Part shown: positions 16,139-25,110 of the stretch, one piece after another
Layout: each line of letters starts with the position of its first letter
How positions within the stretch are numbered: the stretch's first letter is position 1
From: Bacteriovoracaceae bacterium
GTDB taxonomy: Bacteria > Bdellovibrionota > Bacteriovoracia > Bacteriovoracales > Bacteriovoracaceae
Assembly (NCBI GenBank): GCA_947450475.1
Contig: CANFVK010000001.1
Location: 682,001-746,000, forward strand
Length of the DNA stretch: 64,000 nucleotides
Direction of reading: 5' to 3'
Program-made: the position numbers and the translations under genes
Notes under the pieces: model-generated
What the model was told of the DNA's origin: nothing
The model's database searches: none
What the model saw: only the letters and a program-made list of their open reading frames with translations

Positions 16139-19083
16139 TTTTTTAAACCTTTAGTTATGTCGAGAGAGTTTGTGTAGTAACTTGCAGAGTAAGTATCAAA
16201 AGATTTCTGCAAATTTTCTTTTTTTATTTCTCTGACATTTTCGAATTTAGCATATTTTTGAACTTCAAAGAAAAAGTTGTTTTTTTCTAAAAATGTCTTT
16301 TTTTCTCTTTCAATTTGCAATACTTTAGCGCTTAATGACTCAAGAATTTGGCGCATACCCAGTTTGAAACCATCTAAGTACTTGGAATCTACACCTCTTG
16401 GGGTGAAGTTTTTAATACTTTCTGATAGCGAAAGATAGGGCAGAGTGAGCAATTGTTGAATATAGATGATGGCCTCTGGTGAACCATTAAGCGATATCTG
16501 CACTGCTTCCTTGTTAACAGATGCAATGATGGCAAAAAACTGCTCTAGTTCAGAGTTATATTTGTCTTCGTCAAATTTTTCAAATTGAGTAAATAAAAAT
16601 TTCAATGAATCTATCTTGTCTTTTAGCTCAGTGATTTTTTCGTAGTTATCTAATATTTGGCTGACATTAAGCTTTGGCTCAAGTTGGTTTAATTCTTTAA
16701 GAGTAACGATCATTTTTGATTTGTCAGTTAAGTCTGATTGCCAGAATTTGAATTTCAAATATTTTGACATGATTATGGCAAAATATTCATTTTTATGATG
16801 TATTTTGAAGTAGCTAATGGCGTCCTCAAAATTGTCAAGAATAATTATTTTTCCCAAGCTAAGTAGCTCCATTTCTTCAATGAATGATTTTTTTAAGTTA
16901 CATTTACTATTTTCATTTTCATTTTTAATTATTGATTTCAAAGCTTCATCTTCGAGGTATGAATTTGAAATTAAGAGTTCGTAATACTTTTCTTTGGTCT
17001 CATAATCCTGGAAGCAAAATTTCTTGAAAATAATATTTGCGGCATTTTGGGAAAGGTCAATTCTTTGAAGTAGCCTAAATTCTTTTGTCATACTTAGAAT
17101 GGAGGGAAGTATTTTGAGCAAATCATTTTCACTATAAAGATCCAAGCTCCTAATCAACCATGCGTGAGATTCGTTACCTTTATTTTTCCCGAGAAGAAGA
17201 CCGGCAACGGCATATGCAGCTTCAGCTTTAATGCGGATTGGATATTTTTTAGATTCATATATAGACTCATATCCCCTCTGGGCTTCAGTCAAGAGTCCTT
17301 TTTTCTCAAGGGACTGGTATTTTTCAAAAAGTAATCCTCCAAGGACAGCCAAAGAACTTTCAATATAGTCATTTTTGAAGTTTAAATACCCTTTTTCGAT
17401 TTTACCAACCCAGAATGCAATCTTGTTAGTGTTTTTGCTTTTTATATAAGAATTAAGTATTTGAGTTAGCATTTCACGATGTATAGCTTCATCCTTAGGA
17501 TAGTAATATTTATAAACTAAAAAAATATTCACAGCTCTTTTAAGATCATTGAGTTCGAAGTACTTATTAAAAAGCCGTTGGTAAATTGTTTGTGACTTGT
17601 CTGATAATGGATAGAACAGAATGTAATTCTTTAAAGCAAATATTGTATATTCATTTTGGCTTTTAGTTGGAAGTTTCGTCAGATCTAAAGTAGCTAATAA
17701 CGCCTCAATTGATTTCTTGGTGTTTTCATTAATTTTTTTGTTCTTTTTGGAATTTAAAATTGAGCGCGTATAGAATTTAACAGAGTTTTGGTAGTCATGG
17801 ACGGAAAGGCAAGTTTCTCCTTGGTAATAGCGGTATTGACTTGTGTTTGTTTTGTCAAGATTTGATAGTATATCAAAATATTTAATGATTTTATTGAAAT
17901 CATCTTTCTTGTAATTGATTTCTTCTTTTGTCTTATCTTTTACAAGACTAATTTGCATAAATCCTGCAACTTCTTTGATGCGATTAATGGCTGCGTTTAA
18001 GTCCTCATTATTAACTTGGTGCTTTTTATTTATTTCGTGAATTTTGATTGATGTTTCAAAAAAAAGTTCATCCTTTTTACTTTCTTTGTAAATATCTAAT
18101 TGTGCGATTCTTACTTTCATTTCTAAATTGTAATCATTTCTTTTTTGGGTATCTTCAAGTGCTGATTTTAAAATTTCATTTGTTATTGAGAAGTTGTTTT
18201 TGCTCATTGATGCTTGTGCAAGTATTAGTAGATGGGGGGCAGAAGGAGTTGTGTTATGATTGAAAAATTGAATCGCTTCTTTTGTTGAATCTGCTTGTAC
18301 GAAAAAAATACTTATTGCATTGAGAATTTGTTCTTTCATTGAAACATACTTTTTTATTTTAGTGGTTTCAAAAGAAATATTTATGAGCTCTAATGCTTTT
18401 TTGAAATTCCGTTCTTTTAAGTAGCACCAAGAGGCATTGTAAAGATGTTTGCCGTACCATTCACTATCTTTATCTTTAATAATGTCTTGGTAGTAGTTTA
18501 TTGCTTCAGAATATTTTTTGTTGTTATAGTAGAACTCCGCAAGTGCAGTTTTTGCGTTTTTTAAGATTTTGTCTTGGCCTAGGCTAGTTGCTATTGATTT
18601 TTTAAGGTATTTTTCAGTATCATTCCCGTCGCCGAAATCTCGTGAATTAATTGCTAGTGCATAAAGTATCTCATTGTTTTTTTTGTAATCTGGATTTTCT
18701 TTGATTATGAGTATTCCGTACTGCTGAGCCGTCTTATATTGTTCAAATGAGTTTTTAAAAAAGGCATCTCTGCCTTTTTTGGTGATTAAGCCGTTTCCAG
18801 CACTTAAAAAATTTTGATTTTCTTTTTCTTTGATAAGTTTTATTTTTTCAGTGAAAAGTTCAAAAAGGCGATGCTTAAGTTCTGGGCTTGTATAGATGTT
18901 GCTTTTAATTGTTTGAATTTCTTGGTTGATTAGATTTATTAACTTTAGCCAACGATCATTTTTTTCTTTAAACAGGTAGCCGTCGTTTGAGTTTTTATTT
19001 ATTTCAATCCCATCTTGAGTTTGAGCATATGTAGAAAAGGTTATTAATGAAATTATAATTAATTTTATTAAGTTCAGCGACAT
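16135..19083 (-). CDS. Large secreted TPR-repeat protein (GltD/AgnA-like position)
   Basis: 982 residues. A signal peptide covers about residues 1-20 (cleavage after STYA). The sequence is almost all alpha-helical with many TPR-type units, e.g. LAEFYYNNKKYSEAINYYQDI, YNASWCYLKERNFKKALELI and YRYYQGETCLSVHDYQNSV. It is very rich in Lys, Asn and Glu. The ribosome site TAGGA lies six bases before ATG. By size and position it resembles GltD/AgnA or NfsD, large periplasmic TPR proteins of the myxobacterial envelope machines; the comparison is of architecture only. It probably bridges the inner-membrane motor and outer-membrane parts. Confidence 0.7.
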   Translation of the reverse strand: MSLNLIKLIIISLITFSTYAQTQDGIEINKNSNDGYLFKEKNDRWLKLINLINQEIQTIKSNIYTSPELKHRLFELFTEKIKLIKEKENQNFLSAGNGLITKKGRDAFFKNSFEQYKTAQQYGILIIKENPDYKKNNEILYALAINSRDFGDGNDTEKYLKKSIATSLGQDKILKNAKTALAEFYYNNKKYSEAINYYQDIIKDKDSEWYGKHLYNASWCYLKERNFKKALELINISFETTKIKKYVSMKEQILNAISIFFVQADSTKEAIQFFNHNTTPSAPHLLILAQASMSKNNFSITNEILKSALEDTQKRNDYNLEMKVRIAQLDIYKESKKDELFFETSIKIHEINKKHQVNNEDLNAAINRIKEVAGFMQISLVKDKTKEEINYKKDDFNKIIKYFDILSNLDKTNTSQYRYYQGETCLSVHDYQNSVKFYTRSILNSKKNKKINENTKKSIEALLATLDLTKLPTKSQNEYTIFALKNYILFYPLSDKSQTIYQRLFNKYFELNDLKRAVNIFLVYKYYYPKDEAIHREMLTQILNSYIKSKNTNKIAFWVGKIEKGYLNFKNDYIESSLAVLGGLLFEKYQSLEKKGLLTEAQRGYESIYESKKYPIRIKAEAAYAVAGLLLGKNKGNESHAWLIRSLDLYSENDLLKILPSILSMTKEFRLLQRIDLSQNAANIIFKKFCFQDYETKEKYYELLISNSYLEDEALKSIIKNENENSKCNLKKSFIEEMELLSLGKIIILDNFEDAISYFKIHHKNEYFAIIMSKYLKFKFWQSDLTDKSKMIVTLKELNQLEPKLNVSQILDNYEKITELKDKIDSLKFLFTQFEKFDEDKYNSELEQFFAIIASVNKEAVQISLNGSPEAIIYIQQLLTLPYLSLSESIKNFTPRGVDSKYLDGFKLGMRQILESLSAKVLQIEREKKTFLEKNNFFFEVQKYAKFENVREIKKENLQKSFDTYSASYYTNSLDITKGLKK

Positions 19084-19090
19084 AAATTTC

Positions 19091-19348
19091 CTATCTTAGG
19101 TTTTCTATTTCTCTTTTGTTTTCATAATCAAAATTGCTTTTTTCTAAGAGTGATCGTTCAAAAATTTTTCTAGATCTTTCGTTTACGGTTAGATCGCCAG
19201 GAGCAATGATTTGGCCTTTTATTTCCATGCTTCCAAGATCTATAACTTCGTATTCTTTATATTTGTAGACCATATCTTTTGCGTCTTCCGCTTCTGCGCT
19301 CACTATTGAAAAAAATGCCATAATAAATGAGCACAAAATTAATTTCAT
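19091..19348 (-). CDS. Small secreted protein in the AgmX/ExbBD operon
   Basis: The chosen start is the ATG at 19348, nine codons inside the longest frame, because a TCGGAG ribosome site lies eight bases upstream and it falls just after the upstream TPR gene stop. The product is 85 residues with a signal peptide (MKLILCSFIMAFFSIVSAEA) and a short mature domain with the segment EVIDLGSMEIKGQIIAPGDL, then a charged helix. No family is recognised with certainty. Its place between two TPR genes suggests that it is a small periplasmic part of the same complex. Confidence 0.65.
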   Translation of the reverse strand: MKLILCSFIMAFFSIVSAEAEDAKDMVYKYKEYEVIDLGSMEIKGQIIAPGDLTVNERSRKIFERSLLEKSNFDYENKREIENLR

Positions 19349-19350
19349 TA

Positions 19351-20790
19351 TTACTCCGATTTTAATAATTCGCATTTAGATTGTAATCCAAAAGAGTAGT
19401 CACCAAGTTCATCGGCCCAGAATGAGCCGTTGAAATCAAAAAAATATTGTTTGCTGTTTCTGGTTATGTTATTTTCCGAGCCTCTTGCTCTTTTAATTTC
19501 TTCATTACTTCTGGTACTATAGATGTCATCTCTTTTTTTAGAAAAGAGTTCAAGTTTTAAATTGAACATTGAATAGCTATGTTTATGTATTTCGTTTATA
19601 AAAGAAAAAATTTCTTTCTTGATATAGGTATTTATTTTTTTGCTTATAAAACCAATTGTGTTTTCAAGGTTTTTTTCGAGCTTTTTTGTAAATTCATTTT
19701 TGTTTTTGAGTTTCTTTAGTAAGTTTAATTCTTCTTTTGAAGCTTTTAAGCTTGATAGATCTAAATTGAATTTAATTTGCTTTCTAGTTTGAGTTATTAG
19801 ATTCCTTATAAAAGGATTTAATTCTTCTCTTGTTTTTGTTTCAGCATAATAAAGATCAAGGAAATATGTATCAGATTTTTTATTTTGCCCTAAAATTTCT
19901 TTTAATGATTCTGCTTTTGGTTGATAGTATTCATAAAAATGATCGACAACTTTAAGTGCGTCATCCCATAAGCACAGACTGTAATAAGAGAGTGCCATCA
20001 AAACTTCTGCTTCTGGAAAAAAATAGCTTTCAAGTAGAGGGGATTTGTAAGTCATAGTTAAGCCAATCGATCGGTTATAGTCTTTCAAGTAGTAATTGGC
20101 CCATGCTTTGTCTAATAAAATATAAGGCCATTTGTAGGACCTCTTGTCTATAAGGTCATATATTTCCAATGCTTCTGCATATTTTTTGTCTTCAATTTTT
20201 ACTCTTGCCTTTCTGATTATGCATGTTTCTTTAATGTAATTGTAATACCTTTTTAATTTCTCATTTGATGAATTTTTTTCTAATTTATCTGATTTTCTCG
20301 CACAGTTTTCATAAAGTTGTGCGGCTTCAATTTGACTTCTTTCTAGGTTTTTAATTGTTCCATTTATAAGATTAGCTTCTGCTGAAAACTTATGTGTCTC
20401 TGGGATTTTTGAGAGAATTTCAAAAGCTTTTTTATAGTTTTCTTTATTAAATAGTCTTGTTCCAAGTATTAGTGAAATAGATGGAATTGAGAAATTTTCA
20501 AGTTTTTTTTCATCTAGATTTAAAACGGCCATTGTTCCAGTTTTTAAAACTAGTGTCTCAATGTCTGATTCTAGTTCTTGATCAATTTTATTATTTTTTT
20601 CTAAGTACATATTTATAAAGGGGATAGCGCTAAAATAAAATTGGCCTTCAATCAATTCATGAGCAATCTTTTTATTTTTTTCATTTGAATTATCGCTTTG
20701 GTAAATTTCAAAAGCTTCTTTCGCTGATGCATAGGCTTCACGAACATTTATAAAAGAAAAAATAGAAAAAATTATGATAAGTTTGTGCAT
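19351..20790 (-). CDS. Secreted TPR-like protein (GltC/NfsC-like position)
   Basis: 479 residues with a signal peptide ending about VREAYA (residue 21). The body is helical with TPR-type units such as ISLILGTRLFNKENYKKAFEIL, AEALEIYDLIDKRSY and YYLKDYNRSIGLT; the last third becomes a long charged helix followed by a beta-like tail ending FGLQSKCELLKSE. It is encoded 24 bases after the beta-barrel gene and immediately before the small secreted protein. In the Glt/Nfs comparison it occupies the GltC/NfsC slot. The role is inferred from context only. Confidence 0.65.
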   Translation of the reverse strand: MHKLIIIFSIFSFINVREAYASAKEAFEIYQSDNSNEKNKKIAHELIEGQFYFSAIPFINMYLEKNNKIDQELESDIETLVLKTGTMAVLNLDEKKLENFSIPSISLILGTRLFNKENYKKAFEILSKIPETHKFSAEANLINGTIKNLERSQIEAAQLYENCARKSDKLEKNSSNEKLKRYYNYIKETCIIRKARVKIEDKKYAEALEIYDLIDKRSYKWPYILLDKAWANYYLKDYNRSIGLTMTYKSPLLESYFFPEAEVLMALSYYSLCLWDDALKVVDHFYEYYQPKAESLKEILGQNKKSDTYFLDLYYAETKTREELNPFIRNLITQTRKQIKFNLDLSSLKASKEELNLLKKLKNKNEFTKKLEKNLENTIGFISKKINTYIKKEIFSFINEIHKHSYSMFNLKLELFSKKRDDIYSTRSNEEIKRARGSENNITRNSKQYFFDFNGSFWADELGDYSFGLQSKCELLKSE

Positions 20791-20814
20791 TTTTATCCTA
20801 GATCCTGATTTTTT

Positions 20815-21528
20815 TTAAAATGAATACCCAACTGTAAGAAGTGTATCTAAATTACTTCTCATTTTATTAGCTCCTTCCTTATTAGATACAGTTGGCCCAG
20901 GAGCATTGTAATTGTTTAATATAACACCAATTCCAATATTTATGTTTTTATTGGCATGAAAGGTTACTTCTGATTTTCCAAGATAAGTTGTGTATTTTTC
21001 TTTCTTATAGATGTCTGCAGTCGTTGGATTAGCTACAGTTTGGGCGTTGCTTTCAGTTTCAATTTTGCCTATTCCTAATCCTATTGACCAATCAAAATAA
21101 AATATTTTATTGAACGTATTTATTTTACCGTAAAATGGTGACCAACTGATCAGAAGTCCCATGTTGTAATTTGCTTTTCTTATAAATGGTATAGACCCAT
21201 TCAGTCTTTTTAAGTTTTCCAAAGCATCGTTGTCTTTATTTTTGTATTTGGAATAAAAACTTTCAATTGCCCATTCTTCATTGAAAAAATATCCTATATT
21301 TCCATGTAAGAGATTTGTTTCTTGGAACGATGAAGAATTTTCTGTTCCGACCCCGATGTTAGCGTAGAAGGTGTGCTCTTTTTTATGAATTTTGTTTTGA
21401 AGAACATAGACTTTTTTGTCTGGGTCCAACCATAAAAAATCATATAAATCTTTTTCAGCACTCATCGTTTTTGTAGATATGATGAGTGCACTTATAAAAA
21501 GTAGTAATTCGAGTCGAAATGATTTCAT
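20815..21528 (-). CDS. Outer-membrane beta-barrel protein (GltA/GltB-like position)
   Basis: 237 residues. Signal peptide MKSFRLELLLFISALIISTKTMSA, then amphipathic strands such as TFYANIGVGTENSSSF, GNIGYFFNEEWAIESFYSKY and VTFHANKNINIGIGVIL, and an aromatic C-terminal strand LLTVGYSF. This is the layout of the outer-membrane beta-barrel domain proteins often found with TPR and AgmX genes in deltaproteobacterial lineages. Start and upstream stop share one base (TAATG). Probably the outer-membrane component of the machine encoded in this operon. Confidence 0.75.
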   Translation of the reverse strand: MKSFRLELLLFISALIISTKTMSAEKDLYDFLWLDPDKKVYVLQNKIHKKEHTFYANIGVGTENSSSFQETNLLHGNIGYFFNEEWAIESFYSKYKNKDNDALENLKRLNGSIPFIRKANYNMGLLISWSPFYGKINTFNKIFYFDWSIGLGIGKIETESNAQTVANPTTADIYKKEKYTTYLGKSEVTFHANKNINIGIGVILNNYNAPGPTVSNKEGANKMRSNLDTLLTVGYSF

Positions 21529-22802
21529 TAAATTGCTCCCAAAACACTTGCTTTAACCTTATATCGTACTTCAATTTTAGATCCTTCTGCTGGGACTGAG
21601 TTGCTTTCAAATTTTAAGGTTCTGGATAACGGATCATAGATCCATCCTTGTGTCGTTTGAATATTATTAACATATACTTGTATTTGATTTTCATATGGCG
21701 TATCGGCCAATGCAAATTTATCTATTAGGTTTACAATTGAATTTCCAATATTCTGTAGAGTTAATGCGAAATTGTCGGTTATTTCGCTTTTCAAACCGCC
21801 AGTTGCTACTGAAACCTCATTGTAACGAGTTCCTACTGTCTCCCATTTTGCGTTGATTGGTAATTTTTGGGTCACTATGCTTAATGCTTTAACCATGCCC
21901 GTATTTATTTTTGTTGATTTAAATCTTGAAATATATTCAGACACCTTGTTTGTTGATTGATCATTTTCATCGCTTACAAAAACGATGACTAAGTAAGCAT
22001 CATTTCTTAAAAAACTGCTTGAATAACGATCTAAAAAACTTGAAGCACACTTCAAACCTTGTTCAATTCCTGATCCCATTGTTCCAACTCTGATCCATTT
22101 ATTAAAATTTGATAAGAAAAGCGACTTATTTAATTGTGCTGCCTGACTTGTAAGTAAATTGCTATCGCCGACCATCCTCCCATTTCGATAGGAGGTTCCA
22201 TCTGTCGTTGTAATCGCCATTTTGAAATTAATATTTTTATCAATAAATTGATTAATGAAGTTGCTAAAATTTCTTGCTAGTGCATCTTGATTGTCGGCCA
22301 TAGAACCAGAATCATCAATGACCCATAAAATGTCTACATCACCATCTCTTGTTGAATCTTGAGTGAAAGTTTCACTTCTATCATTAAGTATGACTGTAGG
22401 ATTAACGACAACAGGAGGGGTGACGACAACAGGAGGGGTGACGACAACAGGAGGATTGACGACAACAGGAGGATTGACGACAACAGGAGGGGTGACGACA
22501 ACAGGAGGATTGACGACAACAGGAGGATTGACGACAACAGGAGGATTGACGACAACAGGAGGATTAACGACAACAGGAGGATTAACGACAACAGGAGGAT
22601 TGACCTCGGTTGTAGGCACTTGAACTACCGGTTGATTCGGGTCTGATGTTGGATTGGAGATTGTAGTATTGGGAGCACTTGATTTCTCTGGGTCTAAAAT
22701 AGCACTTTTGTCGTAGAATTCGCTTTGTTTGCAAGCGTTCAAAGCTAGGAGGGCAAAAAGCAATGTTGCTTTATGGCCATAAAGTTTAAATAATGAATTC
22801 AT
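21528..22802 (-). CDS. VWA-domain lipoprotein with a Pro-Val hexapeptide repeat linker
   Basis: The chosen start is the ATG at 22802, 14 codons inside the longest frame: it has a GGGGAA ribosome site six bases upstream and puts the lipobox LALNAC at a normal distance. The mature protein begins CKQSEFYD. Next come 11 near-perfect PPVVV(N/T) hexapeptides, a probably rigid polyproline-like stalk. The following domain is von Willebrand A-like: DILWVIDDSGSMADNQ carries the MIDAS DxSxS, with VFVSDENDQST as a later metal loop. The C-terminus is a small beta domain ending RYKVKASVLGAI. As the first gene of the AgmX/ExbBD operon it may be a surface or periplasmic adhesion part. Confidence 0.82.
   Translation of the reverse strand: MNSLFKLYGHKATLLFALLALNACKQSEFYDKSAILDPEKSSAPNTTISNPTSDPNQPVVQVPTTEVNPPVVVNPPVVVNPPVVVNPPVVVNPPVVVNPPVVVTPPVVVNPPVVVNPPVVVTPPVVVTPPVVVNPTVILNDRSETFTQDSTRDGDVDILWVIDDSGSMADNQDALARNFSNFINQFIDKNINFKMAITTTDGTSYRNGRMVGDSNLLTSQAAQLNKSLFLSNFNKWIRVGTMGSGIEQGLKCASSFLDRYSSSFLRNDAYLVIVFVSDENDQSTNKVSEYISRFKSTKINTGMVKALSIVTQKLPINAKWETVGTRYNEVSVATGGLKSEITDNFALTLQNIGNSIVNLIDKFALADTPYENQIQVYVNNIQTTQGWIYDPLSRTLKFESNSVPAEGSKIEVRYKVKASVLGAI
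22404..22601 (-). repeat. 18-bp tandem repeat, 11 units, coding for Pro-Val stalk
   Basis: Eleven consecutive 18-base units (plus-strand unit near ACGACAACAGGAGGATTG) lie inside the VWA lipoprotein gene. Units vary only at two or three positions (GGGGTG, GGATTG, GGATTA), which switch Asn and Thr in the encoded hexapeptide. The period is a multiple of three, so copy-number change would lengthen or shorten the stalk without a frameshift. The array is also stop-free in other frames, which produces spurious open frames on both strands. Confidence 0.95.
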
Positions 22803-23124
22803 GATATTCCCCATCTGGTGCAGAGTTAATGTTTCTGCTTGCATTGATTTTGATTTTCAACAAACGGGCAACATGCTACAAACGGACTACACCAAAATCA
22901 AAAAAATATAAGTAAGTGGAAAACGCATTAGTTTTTTTGATTATAGCTATTTGTGTAAAGCTCATAGAGTATGGATGGTGCTTACTTACTTTTCGGTTAG
23001 ATAACTCTGGTAAAATCAATTACTTACGTGGTAAAAAACTTTTTATTTCTGTGATAAAATAGTTTAAATGATGTTGCGTAAAACTGCCTTAAGTTTTTGT
23101 CACTACTCTTGATGGGAGTCAATA
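22803..23124. other. Divergent intergenic region with repeated CTTAC/GTAAG motifs
   Basis: About 320 bases without a gene between the divergent VWA lipoprotein and the small CxxC-protein gene. AAGTAAGT at 22910-22917 and CTTACTTACT at 22981-22990 form an inverted pair, and ACTTACG recurs near 23021-23028; these could be operator sites. On the minus strand, a TTGATT, 17 bases, TAGCAT arrangement around 22872-22900 is a possible promoter for the operon. On the plus strand GATAAAAT near 23053-23060 is a weak -10 candidate. Nothing else is evident. Confidence 0.35.
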
Positions 23125-23349
23125 ATGTGTTTGATCTGTGTTGAGTTTTACTACCAAAGAATGACCAGAGATGAATTGAAAAAAGCTTTACCAGAGATGG
23201 TAATGTTTGCTAAAAATGATGAGGAAAGGAATCATTTTAAAAAACTTCAATCTATCCAAAGCACAGAAGACTTAATGATTGAGACTCAGAATCATATAAA
23301 TAATGCCAGTTCGATTAATGGACAAAAAAATTCCAAAAAAAATAACTGA
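23125..23349 (+). CDS. Small protein with N-terminal CxxC motif
   Basis: 74 residues beginning MCLICVEFYYQRMTRDEL; two cysteines at positions 2 and 5 could bind a metal or react. The rest is a charged helical sequence with a disordered Lys/Asn tail. A GGGAG ribosome site seven bases upstream of the ATG supports translation. The 3' end overlaps the start of the SelO gene by up to 47 bases in another frame, suggesting coupled expression. I recall similar MCxxC-EF small proteins in Bdellovibrio-like genomes but could not check this. Function unknown. Confidence 0.55.
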   Translation: MCLICVEFYYQRMTRDELKKALPEMVMFAKNDEERNHFKKLQSIQSTEDLMIETQNHINNASSINGQKNSKKNN

Positions 23350-24775
23350 ACTTGATTTTCAAAATCGCTTAAGGTTGCGTTGTCCTTTTCTTTTTGAGAA
23401 AGTTCAAAGTTCACCATTGAAAAATCCAAAGCTGCTTCACGTTAATAGAAGTTTGGCTTATGAATTAGAAATTTCCCCAGATGAATTAAGTAAAGGAAGT
23501 TTTTTAAATCTGTTAAATGCTGATTTGCTTTTTGAAGGTTTGTTATATGAATCCACGTATTATTCGGGTCATCAGTTTGGGCATTATGTTGCTAGACTTG
23601 GAGATGGCCGAGCACTTATGCTTGGAGAAATAAAAACAACTCAAGGTCATTTTTTTGAATTGCAATTTAAGGGTTCTGGTAAAACACCATTTTCAAGAAT
23701 GGGAGATGGAAGAGCTGTTGTAAGATCAAGTATTAGGGAATATTTAGCTAGTGCTCATCTTAAAGCTTTAGGTATTCCAACAACTGAGGCATTGTCCATT
23801 GTTGTAGGTAGTGACTTGGTCTATAGGGAGGAAATTGAAAAGGCTTCAATCACTACAAGAGTTGCCGAAAGCTTTTTGAGATTTGGTCATTTTGAATATT
23901 TTTCTAACCTAGAGGACAAATCAAATTACATAAGATTGTTGGAATTTGTCATTGATGCTTATTTTCCGGCATTTTCGAAACATCCAAATCGCTATATTCT
24001 TTTATTTCAAGAAGTCGTCAAGCGAACGGCTCTTTTATTTGCTAAATGGCAGAGCGTAGGATTTTGTCACGGAGTCCTTAATACTGATAATATGTCCATT
24101 CTTGGCTTAACTATAGACTATGGTCCTTATGGCTTCATCAACAAATTTGATCCAAGTTTTATATGCAATCATTCAGATCACGAGGGAAGATACAGTTTTG
24201 GCAACCAGCCATTTATTGGTTTATGGAATTTGGAAAAATTATCTCATACATTCGAAATCGTTGCTGATTCAAAAGATATTGAAAGAACTCTAAATTCCTA
24301 TAGCTCTATATTTAATTTTGAATATAGAAGACTACTAATAAATAAACTTGGTTTGAATGAAACGTTAGATGGCGATGACGATCTGATTCAATGTCTTTTA
24401 AATTGTTTGATTGTGTCTAAGATGGATTATACTCAATTTTTTAGAGAAATATCTAAAAACAATTATTTTAGTGAATTTGACAATAATTATAAAAAAGATT
24501 TTGAACTCTTTTTTGAAAAATTAGAGATAAGACTTAGGACCCAAAATTATAATCTAGAAGAAAGATCAAAAAAAATGCTAAAAGTTAATCCGAAATTTAT
24601 CTTGAGAAATCATATCGCGCAATTTGTGATTGAAAATCATGAACTAAAAGGCGGGCTATTTGAAAAAATATTTGATATCTTGAATTCTCCCTACGATGAA
24701 TGGCCTGAATTTGATTATTTATCCAAACCACCATCAGAAATTGAAAAAAATATAATTGTGAGTTGCTCATCATGA
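23303..24775 (+). CDS. selO: SelO/YdiU-family protein AMPylase
   Basis: 490 residues, normal for the family. Visible motifs are YSGHQFGHYVARLGDGRALMLGE, then ELQFKGSGKTPFSRMGDGRA, ITTRVAESFLRFGHFEYF, and the catalytic region GFCHGVLNTDNMSILG with TIDYGPYGFI, plus FGNQPFIGLWNL. The protein ends SCSS, with the Cys in the position taken by selenocysteine in animal SelO. SelO is a pseudokinase-fold enzyme that transfers AMP to protein Ser/Thr/Tyr and is linked to redox stress. The start could be ATG 23303 or ATG 23318; neither has a strong ribosome site, in keeping with coupling to the upstream small gene. Confidence 0.93.
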   Translation: MPVRLMDKKIPKKITELDFQNRLRLRCPFLFEKVQSSPLKNPKLLHVNRSLAYELEISPDELSKGSFLNLLNADLLFEGLLYESTYYSGHQFGHYVARLGDGRALMLGEIKTTQGHFFELQFKGSGKTPFSRMGDGRAVVRSSIREYLASAHLKALGIPTTEALSIVVGSDLVYREEIEKASITTRVAESFLRFGHFEYFSNLEDKSNYIRLLEFVIDAYFPAFSKHPNRYILLFQEVVKRTALLFAKWQSVGFCHGVLNTDNMSILGLTIDYGPYGFINKFDPSFICNHSDHEGRYSFGNQPFIGLWNLEKLSHTFEIVADSKDIERTLNSYSSIFNFEYRRLLINKLGLNETLDGDDDLIQCLLNCLIVSKMDYTQFFREISKNNYFSEFDNNYKKDFELFFEKLEIRLRTQNYNLEERSKKMLKVNPKFILRNHIAQFVIENHELKGGLFEKIFDILNSPYDEWPEFDYLSKPPSEIEKNIIVSCSS

Positions 24776-25110
24776 AAGAAAAAGTTTTGGTATTCGGCTT
24801 TTCTGAAAACCCTGAAAGATATTCAAATAAAGCCTTTAATCTTTTGCAAAATTTTGATTATGAAGTGGTTGCGTTTAATCCAAGAGTTGATGACCCCAAT
24901 CAGATAAGTGATGATTTTCATACTTTAACATTATATGTTAGTGAATCTATTTCGAAAAAATTTGAAAATAAGATCATGAAACTAAAATTTAAAAGAATTA
25001 TTTTCAATCCTGGGTCTGAAAATCAAGATTTAGAGTTAAAATTAGAAAATTCTGGAGTTGAGATCGTTCATGGGTGTACGCTTGTTATGCTCAATACCCA
25101 TCAATTCTGA
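24772..25110 (+). CDS. CoA-binding (YccU-type) domain protein
   Basis: 112 residues from the ATG at 24772, which overlaps the SelO stop as ATGA. The sequence VLVFGFSENPERYSNKAFNLLQ and the ending VEIVHGCTLVMLN match the CoA_binding_2 Rossmann domain; the central FNPGSENQDLE corresponds to the family's loop with W/FxQxG-like features. These single-domain proteins bind CoA but their role is unclear. Co-translation with SelO is likely. Confidence 0.8.
   Translation: MKEKVLVFGFSENPERYSNKAFNLLQNFDYEVVAFNPRVDDPNQISDDFHTLTLYVSESISKKFENKIMKLKFKRIIFNPGSENQDLELKLENSGVEIVHGCTLVMLNTHQF

Noticed and set aside
22404..22601. Possible CRISPR-like array
   Set aside because: Units are directly adjacent 18-mers without spacers, in frame in a coding gene.
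22334..22646. Three open frames on both strands with (TTGG)n-, (DDNRR)n- or (LLLSS)n-like products
   Set aside because: They are other-frame readings of the 18-bp tandem repeat, which has no stop in these frames; the VWA lipoprotein frame has lipobox, ribosome site and domain.
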